The notes beneath the pieces were generated by a model, which ran no database searches, had not been told where the DNA came from, and saw only the letters and a program-made list of their open reading frames with translations. DNA of 64,000 nt from Phycisphaerae bacterium RAS1. Its GTDB lineage: Bacteria; Planctomycetota; Phycisphaerae; UBA1845; Fen-1342. Positions within the stretch are counted from its first letter, which is position 1, and every line of letters begins with the position of its first letter. The position numbers and the translations under genes are program-made. The DNA is taken from NCBI GenBank assembly GCA_007859745.1, contig SMLU01000003.1:248001-312000 (forward strand), written 5' to 3'. This document shows positions 1-7,588 of this stretch, piece after piece.

Positions 1-1
1 C

Positions 2-595
2 GAGAATGCACAACCGCTCCCCTGGCCGCGGCGCGTCGAAATCTGCGTCGCCGGATCGGCCGGGCAGCGGATTCGCTCTGCGGTCGGGGTCATCGGCGAG
101 GTCGCGGTGGCCGGCGGGCTGCATGCGGCGCAGCTCGACGATTTCCCGATCACGGTGCGGCGCGGACACTCGATATCAAACTTGATCGTCGACCGCGATC
201 CGATCCTCTACGCCGGCGTCGATCACCCGGCGCTGGTGCTGATCCTCTCGGACGACGGCCTGAAGCGGCTCGGCGATCTGTCGGCGCTGGGGCCGGAGAG
301 TCTGCTCATCGCAGACGCGGGGCTGAGCCTGCCGGCGACGACGGCCCGCGTCATGCGGCTCGCGACCGGGGACATCGCGAAGCGCGTCGGGGCCGCGGCC
401 ATGGCGCTGGCGGTGCTGACAATCGGGCTGGTCCGCGGCGGGTGGATCGACGCGCGGTTGCTGGCGACCGCCGCTGAGCGGTCGCTGGGCGGCCGCTACC
501 GCGACGCGAATCTCAAGGCGATTCAAACGGGCATCGAACTGGCCGCGGCCGGCGCCGAGCGCGCCGCGCACGCGGTCCTGACCGTCAAGGAGTAA
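2..595 (+). CDS. 2-oxoacid:acceptor (ferredoxin) oxidoreductase gamma subunit, 5'-truncated
   Basis: The reading frame is open from the first bases of the window, so the gene begins upstream and only its C-terminal part (about 197 codons) is present. The sequence GSAGQRIRSAVGVIGEVAVA, then the dilysine-free stretch around FPITVRRGHSISNLIVD, matches the gamma domain of pyruvate/ketoisovalerate:ferredoxin oxidoreductases. This subunit transfers electrons from a 2-oxoacid decarboxylated on TPP to ferredoxin in the cytoplasm. Alpha/beta and delta partners would be expected just outside the window. An AAGGAG overlapping its last codons serves the next gene, suggesting co-transcription. The family is reasonably clear; the substrate cannot be told. 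Confidence 0.75.
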   Translation, partial: ENAQPLPWPRRVEICVAGSAGQRIRSAVGVIGEVAVAGGLHAAQLDDFPITVRRGHSISNLIVDRDPILYAGVDHPALVLILSDDGLKRLGDLSALGPESLLIADAGLSLPATTARVMRLATGDIAKRVGAAAMALAVLTIGLVRGGWIDARLLATAAERSLGGRYRDANLKAIQTGIELAAAGAERAAHAVLTVKE

Positions 596-600
596 CGACG

Positions 601-1209
601 ATGATTACGGAAACGCGCGTCGACAAAGCGGTGAATCGGCTCATGCGACACTTCGGCAAGCACGTCATGGTGCGCCCGCCCGCTTCCACGGGTGAGATGG
701 CGGAGCTCGAGGCCTTCGTCGGGCCGCTGCCGCGTGAACTGATCATTTTCCTGGCGACGACCAACGGCGTACGCGTCAACGTCGAGTGGACGGAGGAAGA
801 GCGGCACCTGTGCTGCATTCACGAAATCCTGAGCGAGCTGCGCGCGCCGGCCGGGCCGGGCGTGCCGCCGGCGCTGGTGCCCGTCCGCGGCCCGGCCGAC
901 GGGCAGCGTGACTGGCTGGTGCTGGAGACGGGCCCGCTCCACGGCATGGTGATGCGCTGGGAGCCGGGCATGCCGGGTGAGATGCTGCTGGCATCCTCTT
1001 TCGGGCACTACTTCGACGCCTGGGCGCACTACCTGATCGAGTTTTTCGACGTCAACGGCAAGCCCAACCGGCTCAGCCGTCCGCCGTTTGACGTGCAGTA
1101 CATCGCCAAGTACGACGCCGAGGTGCTGGAGCTGGCGGTGCGAGCGCCGGCGCGCGAGTGGCTGGCGGAGCTGGACCTGCGAGCGGCGGCCGGAGCGGAT
1201 ATGGAGTAG
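601..1209 (+). CDS. SMI1/KNR4 (SUKH)-like protein
   Basis: A 202-residue soluble protein starting at ATG 601, eight bases after an AAGGAG that overlaps the previous stop region. The N-terminal half has the SUKH-like pattern: acidic helix (EMAELEAFVG), PLPRELIIFLATTNGV, then a strand-rich part ending SSFGHYFDAWAHYL. SUKH proteins are often immunity proteins against polymorphic toxins, but many are lone proteins of unknown role. No toxin gene is adjacent; the neighbour is an oxidoreductase subunit, and the short gap suggests a shared transcript. Assignment is by fold-level motif resemblance only. Confidence 0.55.
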   Translation: MITETRVDKAVNRLMRHFGKHVMVRPPASTGEMAELEAFVGPLPRELIIFLATTNGVRVNVEWTEEERHLCCIHEILSELRAPAGPGVPPALVPVRGPADGQRDWLVLETGPLHGMVMRWEPGMPGEMLLASSFGHYFDAWAHYLIEFFDVNGKPNRLSRPPFDVQYIAKYDAEVLELAVRAPAREWLAELDLRAAAGADME

Positions 1210-1211
1210 GA

Positions 1212-1362
1212 GTAGGGTCCGCTGTGCGGACCATCCGCGGGTTTTGTAGATTTCGTAGGGTCCGCGGTGCGGACCGTCCGTGAAGATGGCGCCTTGCCGT
1301 CAATGGTCCGCACAGCGGACCCTACATCTACTTGCCGTCAATGGTCCGCACAGCGGACCCTG
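1212..1362. repeat. Palindromic repeat family A (GTAGGGTCCGC / GCGGACCCTAC)
   Basis: Four copies of a short palindrome built from GGTCCGC and GCGGACC arms lie between the convergent genes ending at 1209 and 1392. Two copies point one way (GTAGGGTCCGC) and two the other (GCGGACCCTAC), so the whole block can fold on itself. Copies of the same family occur at 4845-4982. Probably acts as a bidirectional terminator or is a REP-like mobile repeat. Confidence 0.75.
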
Positions 1363-1391
1363 CATCTGTTCGCCCGCGCTTTGCAGCCCAA

Positions 1392-4007
1392 TCATCCGCC
1401 CGAGAGCAGCGCCACGAATGGGTTGATATCCAGCACGTCCACGTTCCCGTCGTTATTCACATCGCCATTGTTGATGTCGCAGTCCGGGTACGCCGAAGCG
1501 TAACCCACCGGGTCGCTCAGCGCCAGGATGAAGGGGTTAATGTCGAGAATGTCGACCACGCCGTCGCAGTTCATATCGCCCGGCAGACCGGTCTCGCACT
1601 CGTCCGGAACCATGTTGCTATTGTCGTCGGCGCTGGCCGGCGTCGCGCTGCACGTGATCACGACCGTGATCCACGTCGGCGTGGCGCACTGCTCGCCCAC
1701 ATTGGCGTTCGGGACCATGTTCAGCGTCGCCGCGCCCGCCATATGGCCAATGGCATTGTTGTAGTCGGTCATGGCGACGTTCAGCACCGAGTTGCTGCCG
1801 GCGGCGGCACAGTCCTGCGCTCCGGTGACGAAGACGCTGCCCAGCGGCGAGCCGTTCAGATCGATGTTGATGAACTCGTTCGACAGGTTCACGTCAGCGA
1901 ACGCCTTGAATGCCATGGTCACCGCGCCGGTCGCCGGGCGCGCCGAATAAACGAACGCCTGCGGCGAAGTGGCGTTGATCGGCGTCATCTCCTGCGACGC
2001 TACGCGGAACGCGGTCGACAGGTCGCACTCGTCCGGCTGAAGGTTCTCGTTGCAGTCCTGCGACGTGCCCATGGCGATGTCCGTCGCGTCCGGCACGCCG
2101 TTGGCGTTGCAGTCCAGCATGGTCGAAAACGACGCCAGGGCCGGCGTAGCGTCAATTGAACCGGAGGCGTTCGTCGCCGTCATTTTCCAGTAGTAAGCGC
2201 GGCCCTGCTCCAACGTCATGGGCACGTTGTAGCTTGTCCCGGTAAGGCCGCTGATGTTCACTTCCGGATGCAGGAAGGTCGCGTTGTCATCCAGCATGAT
2301 CGCGTACGTCGCCGCGCCCGCCGAAGGCGACCATTGCAATTGCAGCGTCGTCGGTGCATCCGTCGACGCATCCGCCGGGCCGATCAGGTTGAACGGCCCC
2401 GGCGGTCCGGGCGGCAGCGGCACGAGCAGGAGCGTGTTGTTCGCGTTGACGAAGCCCCAGCCGTAGGTCGTGTCATACCCGGCGGCGCCCCGGTCTACGC
2501 AGCCCTGCTGCATGTAGCTCTCCACCTGGGCCGCGGTGAGCGTGCTGTTGCGCGAGAGCACCAGCGCCGCCACGCCGGCCGCGTAAGGCGAGGAGAACGA
2601 CGTGCCGTCCTGGAAGCCATAGTTGCCGCCGTAGTAGCCGGCCGCGCCGCTGCGGTCGGTGGTGTAGATCGTCTCGCCCGGGGCGGAGAAGTCGATTCCG
2701 GTTCCGAAGTTGCTGAAGCTCGAGCGGTTGCCGAAGCGGTTGAGCGAGCCGACCGCATTCACCTCGGCGATGCTGGCGGGGTAGTTGATCGAGCCGGCGC
2801 CGTCGTTGCCGGTCGAGGCGAAGTGCACCAGGCCGGCATTGCGCGTGTTGATGTAAGCCGACGTAATGCCGCCGCTGACGCCGTAGCTGAAACTGGAGTT
2901 TGTTACGCGGCACTGCGACGTGTCGCGCGCGTAGACCAATGCGTTGACCAGCATGGTGTCGGTCGAGCTGAACGTGCCGTCGCAGTTCGAGGTTCCGATC
3001 TTGTGCGAGACCGACTTGCAGCTCGGCGCAATGCCGACCACGCCCGAGACGTTGTTGATGATAGCGCTGACGCAGCCGGCCACGGCGGTGCCATGATTGT
3101 CGCAACTATTGAACGGCCCGCCGCCGACGGTGTTGTTGCCGGTGAAGTCCGCCCCGGCCAGCACGTTCAGATCGGGGTGATTCTGCTGGACGCCTTCGTC
3201 GAGAATCGCGACCTTGATCGTCGCCGCCCCGGTCGTGATGTCCCACGCTTCGGGGCCGTCCATGTCCTGATCGACCGTGCCGCCGGATTGCCCGGTGTTG
3301 TGAACGCCCCACAGAATCGAGAAAAACTGGTCATTCGGAATCAGCCGGGGAACGCCGCGGCGGAGCATGTCCGGCTCGGCGAAGCGCACTTCGGGCCGCT
3401 GTGCCAGCTCGTTGGCGCGGTCGAGCACATCGAAGCCGTTCTTGAACAGCGTGCGGACGCGGTAGACGCCGGCCATGCCGCCGTAATCGCGATCGAGAAC
3501 GAAGCCGCCCAGGTACTGGTCGAGCAGCGCCGCGGCGGCGACGGCGTCGAGCGAGTCGTCGAAGCCGACCAGGACGTCGCGCGTGATGATGACCGGCAGG
3601 TTGCGCTCGTCGATGAATACCGGTGAGACGAACTCCACGGCGGCATCGTCCGCCAGTTCGCCCACCAGCAGCTCCACGTCGGCGTCGCCGGCGACCGTCG
3701 AAACGGGCGACTTGAGCGTCGACCAGCCGCGGACGGATTCCTGGACCGCCTCGGCGGCCGACATGCCGCGGCGGTCGAGCGCCGCCGCCAGCCCGGCGTC
3801 GGCAGCGGCGATCGGCGAGGCGTCGTCGGTTCGCAGGCCGCGCAGCGCGATCTGCTCAGAAAACACGGCCAACTTGCCCGAATCGAGCCGCAGCGGGACG
3901 GGCTGTTTGAAATAGGTATGGACGTACGTCGCAGGCGCCTGCGCCACGGCGACGAGCGAAGTCGCCGCCCAGAACGCACCAGCCATCCAGCCGTTTCGCG
4001 TCGACAT
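1392..4007 (-). CDS. Secreted subtilisin-like (S8) serine protease with dockerin-type C-terminus
   Basis: 871 residues. A signal peptide (residues 1-26, hydrophobic core AGAFWAATSLVAVAQA) is followed by a propeptide-like region, then an S8 catalytic domain at about 225-530. The triad is visible: Asp270 in VAILDEGV, His305 in DNHGTAVAG and Ser470 in GTSFSSP, with the oxyanion Asn401 in STGND. After a proline-rich linker comes a fibronectin-III-like domain (about 545-635), a Ca-binding CNANG.PD..DI / CNEN.QPDEC stretch, and a C-terminal pair of dockerin-type Ca loops (NCDGVVDILDIN, NNDGNVDVLDIN). Dockerins bind cohesins in clostridia; in planctomycetes the partner is unknown. The start ATG has no strong ribosome site. 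An exported protease role is well supported. Confidence 0.93.
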   Translation of the reverse strand: MSTRNGWMAGAFWAATSLVAVAQAPATYVHTYFKQPVPLRLDSGKLAVFSEQIALRGLRTDDASPIAAADAGLAAALDRRGMSAAEAVQESVRGWSTLKSPVSTVAGDADVELLVGELADDAAVEFVSPVFIDERNLPVIITRDVLVGFDDSLDAVAAAALLDQYLGGFVLDRDYGGMAGVYRVRTLFKNGFDVLDRANELAQRPEVRFAEPDMLRRGVPRLIPNDQFFSILWGVHNTGQSGGTVDQDMDGPEAWDITTGAATIKVAILDEGVQQNHPDLNVLAGADFTGNNTVGGGPFNSCDNHGTAVAGCVSAIINNVSGVVGIAPSCKSVSHKIGTSNCDGTFSSTDTMLVNALVYARDTSQCRVTNSSFSYGVSGGITSAYINTRNAGLVHFASTGNDGAGSINYPASIAEVNAVGSLNRFGNRSSFSNFGTGIDFSAPGETIYTTDRSGAAGYYGGNYGFQDGTSFSSPYAAGVAALVLSRNSTLTAAQVESYMQQGCVDRGAAGYDTTYGWGFVNANNTLLLVPLPPGPPGPFNLIGPADASTDAPTTLQLQWSPSAGAATYAIMLDDNATFLHPEVNISGLTGTSYNVPMTLEQGRAYYWKMTATNASGSIDATPALASFSTMLDCNANGVPDATDIAMGTSQDCNENLQPDECDLSTAFRVASQEMTPINATSPQAFVYSARPATGAVTMAFKAFADVNLSNEFINIDLNGSPLGSVFVTGAQDCAAAGSNSVLNVAMTDYNNAIGHMAGAATLNMVPNANVGEQCATPTWITVVITCSATPASADDNSNMVPDECETGLPGDMNCDGVVDILDINPFILALSDPVGYASAYPDCDINNGDVNNDGNVDVLDINPFVALLSGG

Positions 4008-4161
4008 GAGTCATCCCATCCTTCGCGGCAGGAACCGCGGTTCGCGCATACTGACTTTAGCCCTGGGCCGGCGTTCCGGTCCAGCATCCCTATCATAGTG
4101 CCGCAATGCTTTTACTGGAAATAACTTACGGCGATTCGACGGCAGGCTCACCCAAACATTA
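4008..4161. other. Divergent intergenic region
   Basis: This stretch separates the minus-strand protease gene from the plus-strand CHRD gene. Apart from the promoter that follows it, nothing recognisable is seen; it should also contain the promoter of the protease gene. Confidence 0.4.
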
Positions 4162-4191
4162 TTGACACCCGCGGAACGGCCTGAGTAGGCT
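4162..4191 (+). promoter_or_regulatory. Sigma-70-like promoter
   Basis: A perfect -35 box TTGACA (4162-4167) and a -10-like TAGGCT (4186-4191) are separated by 18 bp, upstream of the CHRD/PEP-CTERM gene with a leader of roughly 95 nt. Predicted from sequence only. Confidence 0.5.
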
Positions 4192-4293
4192 GTCTGTGTT
4201 CGGGCCGACGAACATCTCCATGTTCGCCCGCGATCACCGCGACTCTCGCGACCCGGAGTTCGCGTTTCGTACGTGTTTTTAGGAGGTGGATGT

Positions 4294-4761
4294 ATGCGAA
4301 AGCTGCTTGCCGGCTGCGTTGTTCTCGCAGCGGCGTCGGGAGTCGCGTTTTCCGACTCCATGCATTTTCAGATTGTCGCAGATGGGTTGCAGGAGACGCC
4401 GCCGAATGCGTCGCCGGCGTCCGGAAGCGGCGTTGCGTTCCTCGACGCGGGGTCGAACACGCTGTCGATCGACTTTTCGTTCTCGGGTCTGCTTGGCCCG
4501 CAGACGGCGGCGCATCTGCACAACGCTCCCCCCGGCACTCCGGGCGGCGTCGTTGTCCCCCTGCCAAACGGCAGCCCGATCGTCGGCGACTTCATTCTCT
4601 CCGACTCGGTCGAAGCGGCCCTGCTCGCAGGGAACATCTACGTCAACATTCACACGACGGTCTTCCCCGGCGGAGAAATCCGCGGGCAGCTCGTCAAGGT
4701 TCCTGAGCCCAGCACGCTGGCGCTGCTGAGCCTCGCCGCGCTCGGCCTGCGTCGTCGCTAG
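4294..4761 (+). CDS. CHRD-domain PEP-CTERM secreted protein
   Basis: 155 residues from ATG 4294, chosen over an in-frame ATG at 4273 because an AGGAGG lies at 4281-4286, seven bases upstream. A signal peptide (RKLLAGCVVLAAASGVAFS) precedes one CHRD domain (LQETPP, then AAHLHN, then GGEIRGQL). CHRD domains were first named in chordin and occur in secreted bacterial proteins of unknown function. The C-terminus is a PEP-CTERM signal: VPEPSTLALLSLAALG followed by RRR, normally recognised by an exosortase that processes exported proteins. A strong hairpin terminator follows. Confidence 0.9.
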   Translation: MRKLLAGCVVLAAASGVAFSDSMHFQIVADGLQETPPNASPASGSGVAFLDAGSNTLSIDFSFSGLLGPQTAAHLHNAPPGTPGGVVVPLPNGSPIVGDFILSDSVEAALLAGNIYVNIHTTVFPGGEIRGQLVKVPEPSTLALLSLAALGLRRR

Positions 4762-4788
4762 ACGCCGCCGTTCTCACACACACGAATC

Positions 4789-4823
4789 ACGGGTCGGCCG
4801 CGCGAAAGCGCGGCTGACCCGTT
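4789..4823 (+). terminator. Rho-independent terminator
   Basis: A 15-bp stem with one G-T wobble (arm ACGGGTCGGCCGCGC), a GAAA tetraloop and a following GTTT end the CHRD transcript 28 bp after its stop codon. Confidence 0.8.
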
Positions 4824-4844
4824 TGGCTTTTGGGTTGGTAGTTG

Positions 4845-4982
4845 GTAGGGTCCGCCGTGCGGACTCATTCGTGTCGTGATTTCGTATGGCCCACTTTGCG
4901 AGCAAGCGGGAATTGGTCCGCACAGCGGACCCTACGAACTTTGCGAGCAAGCGGGAATTGGTCCGCACAGCGGACCCTACGA
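4845..4982. repeat. Family A palindromes, including a 45-bp tandem duplication
   Basis: One inverted copy (GTAGGGTCCGC at 4845) is followed by two exact 45-bp tandem units at 4893-4937 and 4938-4982, each holding ACTTTGCGAGCAAGCGGG and ending in a GGTCCGC..GCGGACC palindrome. The exact duplication suggests recent amplification. Confidence 0.85.
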
Positions 4983-5000
4983 ACTACGAACTGAGACCGC

Positions 5001-5030
5001 GGGAACGGGCGAGACGCCCGTCCCACCCCG
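5001..5030. repeat. Repeat family D half-copy (GGGACGGGCGAGACGCCCGTCCC type)
   Basis: A short palindrome of ACGGGCG and CGCCCGT arms, related to longer copies at 26413, 44818, 47986 and 50671. Confidence 0.65.
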
Positions 5031-5055
5031 AGAAAGAAAGCGATAAACTGGTGGC

Positions 5056-5649
5056 GTGGCCGAAACTCCCTCACCGGCGACGCCTCGGTCGCGGACGACG
5101 CAACTGCTGCTGCGCATGCGGCAGGGCGACGTGGACGCTGCGGGCGAGCTGCTGCCCCTGCTGTACGACGAGCTGCGGGCGCTGGCGGCTTCGTACCTGC
5201 GGCGCGAGCGGGCCGGGCACACGCTGCAACCGACGGCGCTGGTCCACGAGGTGTACCTGCGGCTGGCGGGCGGGGCGTCCGACGACTGGAGCGGGCGGGC
5301 GCACTTTCTGGCCGTCGCGGCCAAGGTGATGCGGAACACGCTGGTCAATCACGCCCTGGCCCGCAAGGCGGCGAAGCGCGGCGGCGGCGCCGAGCGCGTG
5401 CTGCTGGACGGCGCGACGCTGGCCGACAAGCCCGGCAACCTGGATTCGCTGGACGTGCACGAGGCGCTCGAGCGGCTTGCGGCCCTGGATGAACGAAAGG
5501 CGCGCGTCGTCGAAATGCGCTTCTTCGGCGGACTGACATCGGAGGAGATTGCGCACGTCCTGCACGTCTCGCTTTCGACGATCGAAGCCGACTGGCGCAT
5601 GGCGCGGGCGTGGCTGGCGGCGGAGCTGGAGGAGACGCGCGACGACTGA
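5056..5649 (+). CDS. ECF-type RNA polymerase sigma factor of the planctomycete kind
   Basis: 197 residues from a GTG start. Region 2 contains LLPLLYDELRALAASYLRRE and TALVHEVYLRLAG, region 4 contains DERKARVVEMRFFGGLTSEEIAHVLHVS followed by STIEADWRMARAWL, as in the sigma-70 ECF-like family that is expanded in planctomycetes and is often paired with Ser/Thr kinases rather than anti-sigma factors. No kinase is directly adjacent, but two large kinase genes lie within 14 kb. No clear ribosome site is seen for the chosen GTG, so the start is tentative. Confidence 0.88.
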   Translation: MAETPSPATPRSRTTQLLLRMRQGDVDAAGELLPLLYDELRALAASYLRRERAGHTLQPTALVHEVYLRLAGGASDDWSGRAHFLAVAAKVMRNTLVNHALARKAAKRGGGAERVLLDGATLADKPGNLDSLDVHEALERLAALDERKARVVEMRFFGGLTSEEIAHVLHVSLSTIEADWRMARAWLAAELEETRDD

Positions 5650-5667
5650 AGCAATCCCAGAAAGCCT

Positions 5668-5731
5668 TCCGAGCCGCGACCGTGAGAGAGCCGGGCCGGA
5701 GAAAACGCTCGCTCACGCGCGCGGCTCGGAT
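5668..5731. repeat. Repeat family C (TCCGAGCCGCGACCGTGAG)
   Basis: TCCGAGCCGCGACCGTGAGA is followed after about 25 bp by the inverted arm ending GCGCGGCTCGGA. It lies between the sigma factor stop and murJ. Other copies are at 7483, 15115, 18471, 41850 and 56301. Confidence 0.75.
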
Positions 5732-5811
5732 TCACACGCGCGGCGCGCCGGCCGCCCGTTCCGAACGCGCGCCACGCACAAATCCGCGCTCCCCCCGTAT
5801 CATCCGCCGCC

Positions 5812-7464
5812 ATGTCCGCAGCGCGCTCCGTGGTCTCTTCCGCCAAGCTGATCGCCGTCTGCACGCTGCTGTCGCGCGTGACGGGACTGGCGCGCGACAT
5901 TCTGCTCGTTCGCGTGTTCGCGCTTTCCTACGTGCAGGACGCGTTCAACTACGCCTTCGCGTTTCCCAATTTCTTCCGCCGGCTTTTTGGCGAAGGCGGC
6001 CTGACGCCGGTGTTCGTGCCGACGTTTACGCAGACGCTCGAACGCGAGGGACGCGAGGCCGCCTGGCGCGTCCTGGCGCAAACGCTCGCCCTGCTGACCA
6101 CGACCCTGCTGACACTGTGCGCCGCAATCGAGCTGGTCCTCGCGGCGCTCTGGCTCGCGGCGCCTCCCGCCCCCTCCCCCGACGTTGAAGCGCGGCGGCT
6201 GGTTCTCGGCCTGACCGGCGTCATGGCCCCGTTCATGGTGAGCATCTGTGTGCTGGCGCTGCTCTCCAGCATCCTCAACTGCCTCGGCAGTTTCGTCCCC
6301 GCCGCCCTGGCGCCGGTTCTGCTGAACGTCTGCATGCTCGCCGCCCTGCTCGGCGGGCCGGCGCTCGGATTCGGCTCGCCGCAATCGCACGTGTTTCTCG
6401 TGGCCGCGTCCGTGCTCGCCGCCGGCCTGCTCCAACTCGCCTTCCTCTACCCGGCGCTGCGACGGCACGGCGTTCGGCTCGGCTGGCGGCTGGAAACCCG
6501 CGACCCCGCGGTTCGGCAGATGCTGGTCCGTCTCCCGCCGGTGATTCTCGGGCAGAGCGTGCTCGCACTGGGCGTGCTGCTGGACGTTCAGCTTTGCTGG
6601 ATGTTTTCGCACCGGGATGGCGCGCCAAGTCAGGTGCACTGGCTGGGCTGGACCTTCACCTACCCGCTCCAGGAAGGCGCGCTCTCGGCCGTCACGGTGG
6701 CGCAGCGGCTGTACCAGTTTCCGCTCGGCGTGCTGGTGATTTCGATCGCGACCGCTGCGCTTCCCGCCTTCAGCCGCCTGGCGGCCCGCGAAGACTGGAG
6801 CGCCTGGGCGAGCGAAGTGCGGCAGTCGCTGCGGCTAGCGGTTTTTGAAGGTCTGATGGCCGGAAGCGTCATGCTGGTCGCGGCCGAGCCGATCGTGCGT
6901 TTCCTGTTCCAATACGGCGATTTCGGGCCGGAATCGACGCAGCGGACGCAGCGCGTGCTGGCCTGGTACGGGGTCGCGATGTGGGCGTTTTGCGCTCAGC
7001 ACATCGTCACGCGCGGCTTCTACAGTCTCGGCGACGTGCGCACGCCGCTGGTCATCGGCTGCGTGCTGCTGCCGGCCAATCTGCTGCTCAGCTTCCTTTT
7101 GCTCTGGGTTGACGCGATTCGCGAGTCGGCCTTTGCAATCAGCGCCTGCGTCACGTCGAGCCTGGCCGTCGTGGCCGGGCTGCAACTGCTGCGGCGACGC
7201 GTGCCGATCGCCCTTTTCACGCGGTCGCTCTTGCTCGCGCTGCTGAGAATGCTGCTGGCTGCGGTGGTGACGGCCGGCGTCGTCAGCGCCGTTCGTTGGA
7301 ATATCTCGTTCGAGGCGCTTCGGCCGGCGCTGGGGTCGCTGCTGGCAGCCCGCGGTCTGGAGACGCTCGTGCTGCTGGCGGCCGGCGTCGGAACGTTCCT
7401 GCTCACGGCTGCCGCGCTGCGGCTGAGCGAACCGCGGCAGTTGCTGCCGCGCCGCCGCGCCTGA
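5812..7464 (+). CDS. murJ: MurJ lipid II flippase
   Basis: 550 residues with about 14 hydrophobic segments. The N-terminal region SAKLIAVCTLLSRVTGLARD and FNYAFAFPNFFRRLFGEGG is the MurJ/MviN signature, and VFVPTFTQ follows as usual. MurJ moves undecaprenyl-linked peptidoglycan precursor (lipid II) across the inner membrane. With dapF and dapB in the same window this argues for genuine peptidoglycan synthesis. The gene stands alone; a perfect long hairpin follows it. No good ribosome site is visible at ATG 5812, but homology to the family N-terminus supports the start. Confidence 0.95.
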   Translation: MSAARSVVSSAKLIAVCTLLSRVTGLARDILLVRVFALSYVQDAFNYAFAFPNFFRRLFGEGGLTPVFVPTFTQTLEREGREAAWRVLAQTLALLTTTLLTLCAAIELVLAALWLAAPPAPSPDVEARRLVLGLTGVMAPFMVSICVLALLSSILNCLGSFVPAALAPVLLNVCMLAALLGGPALGFGSPQSHVFLVAASVLAAGLLQLAFLYPALRRHGVRLGWRLETRDPAVRQMLVRLPPVILGQSVLALGVLLDVQLCWMFSHRDGAPSQVHWLGWTFTYPLQEGALSAVTVAQRLYQFPLGVLVISIATAALPAFSRLAAREDWSAWASEVRQSLRLAVFEGLMAGSVMLVAAEPIVRFLFQYGDFGPESTQRTQRVLAWYGVAMWAFCAQHIVTRGFYSLGDVRTPLVIGCVLLPANLLLSFLLLWVDAIRESAFAISACVTSSLAVVAGLQLLRRRVPIALFTRSLLLALLRMLLAAVVTAGVVSAVRWNISFEALRPALGSLLAARGLETLVLLAAGVGTFLLTAAALRLSEPRQLLPRRRA

Positions 7465-7482
7465 GTCTGGTGCGGCGATCTA

Positions 7483-7555
7483 TCCGAGCCGCGACCGTGA
7501 GGGAGCGGGCTTTGATGATCAAGCGGCCACCGCTCCCTCACGGTCGCGGCTCGGA
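7483..7555. terminator. Family C long hairpin between convergent genes
   Basis: A 26-bp perfect inverted repeat (arm starts TCCGAGCCGCGACCGTGAGG) with a 20-bp spacer sits between murJ (ending 7464) and the convergent propeller gene (ending 7589). It could terminate both transcripts. It is also the cleanest copy of repeat family C. Confidence 0.7.
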
Positions 7556-7588
7556 TCGGGCAATGCACGGCAATTCAGGAGCGATTCA

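Noticed and set aside
601-1209. Immunity gene of a polymorphic toxin system
   Set aside because: SUKH-like fold is plausible, but no toxin gene or secretion marker is adjacent.
1332-2159. Plus-strand frame opposite the subtilisin gene starting in repeat family A
   Set aside because: Begins in a palindromic repeat and is antisense to conserved protease/dockerin sequence.
7483-7555. Coding for a protein with SLTVAARK-like peptide
   Set aside because: The peptide appears wherever repeat family C is translated and is not conserved as protein structure.
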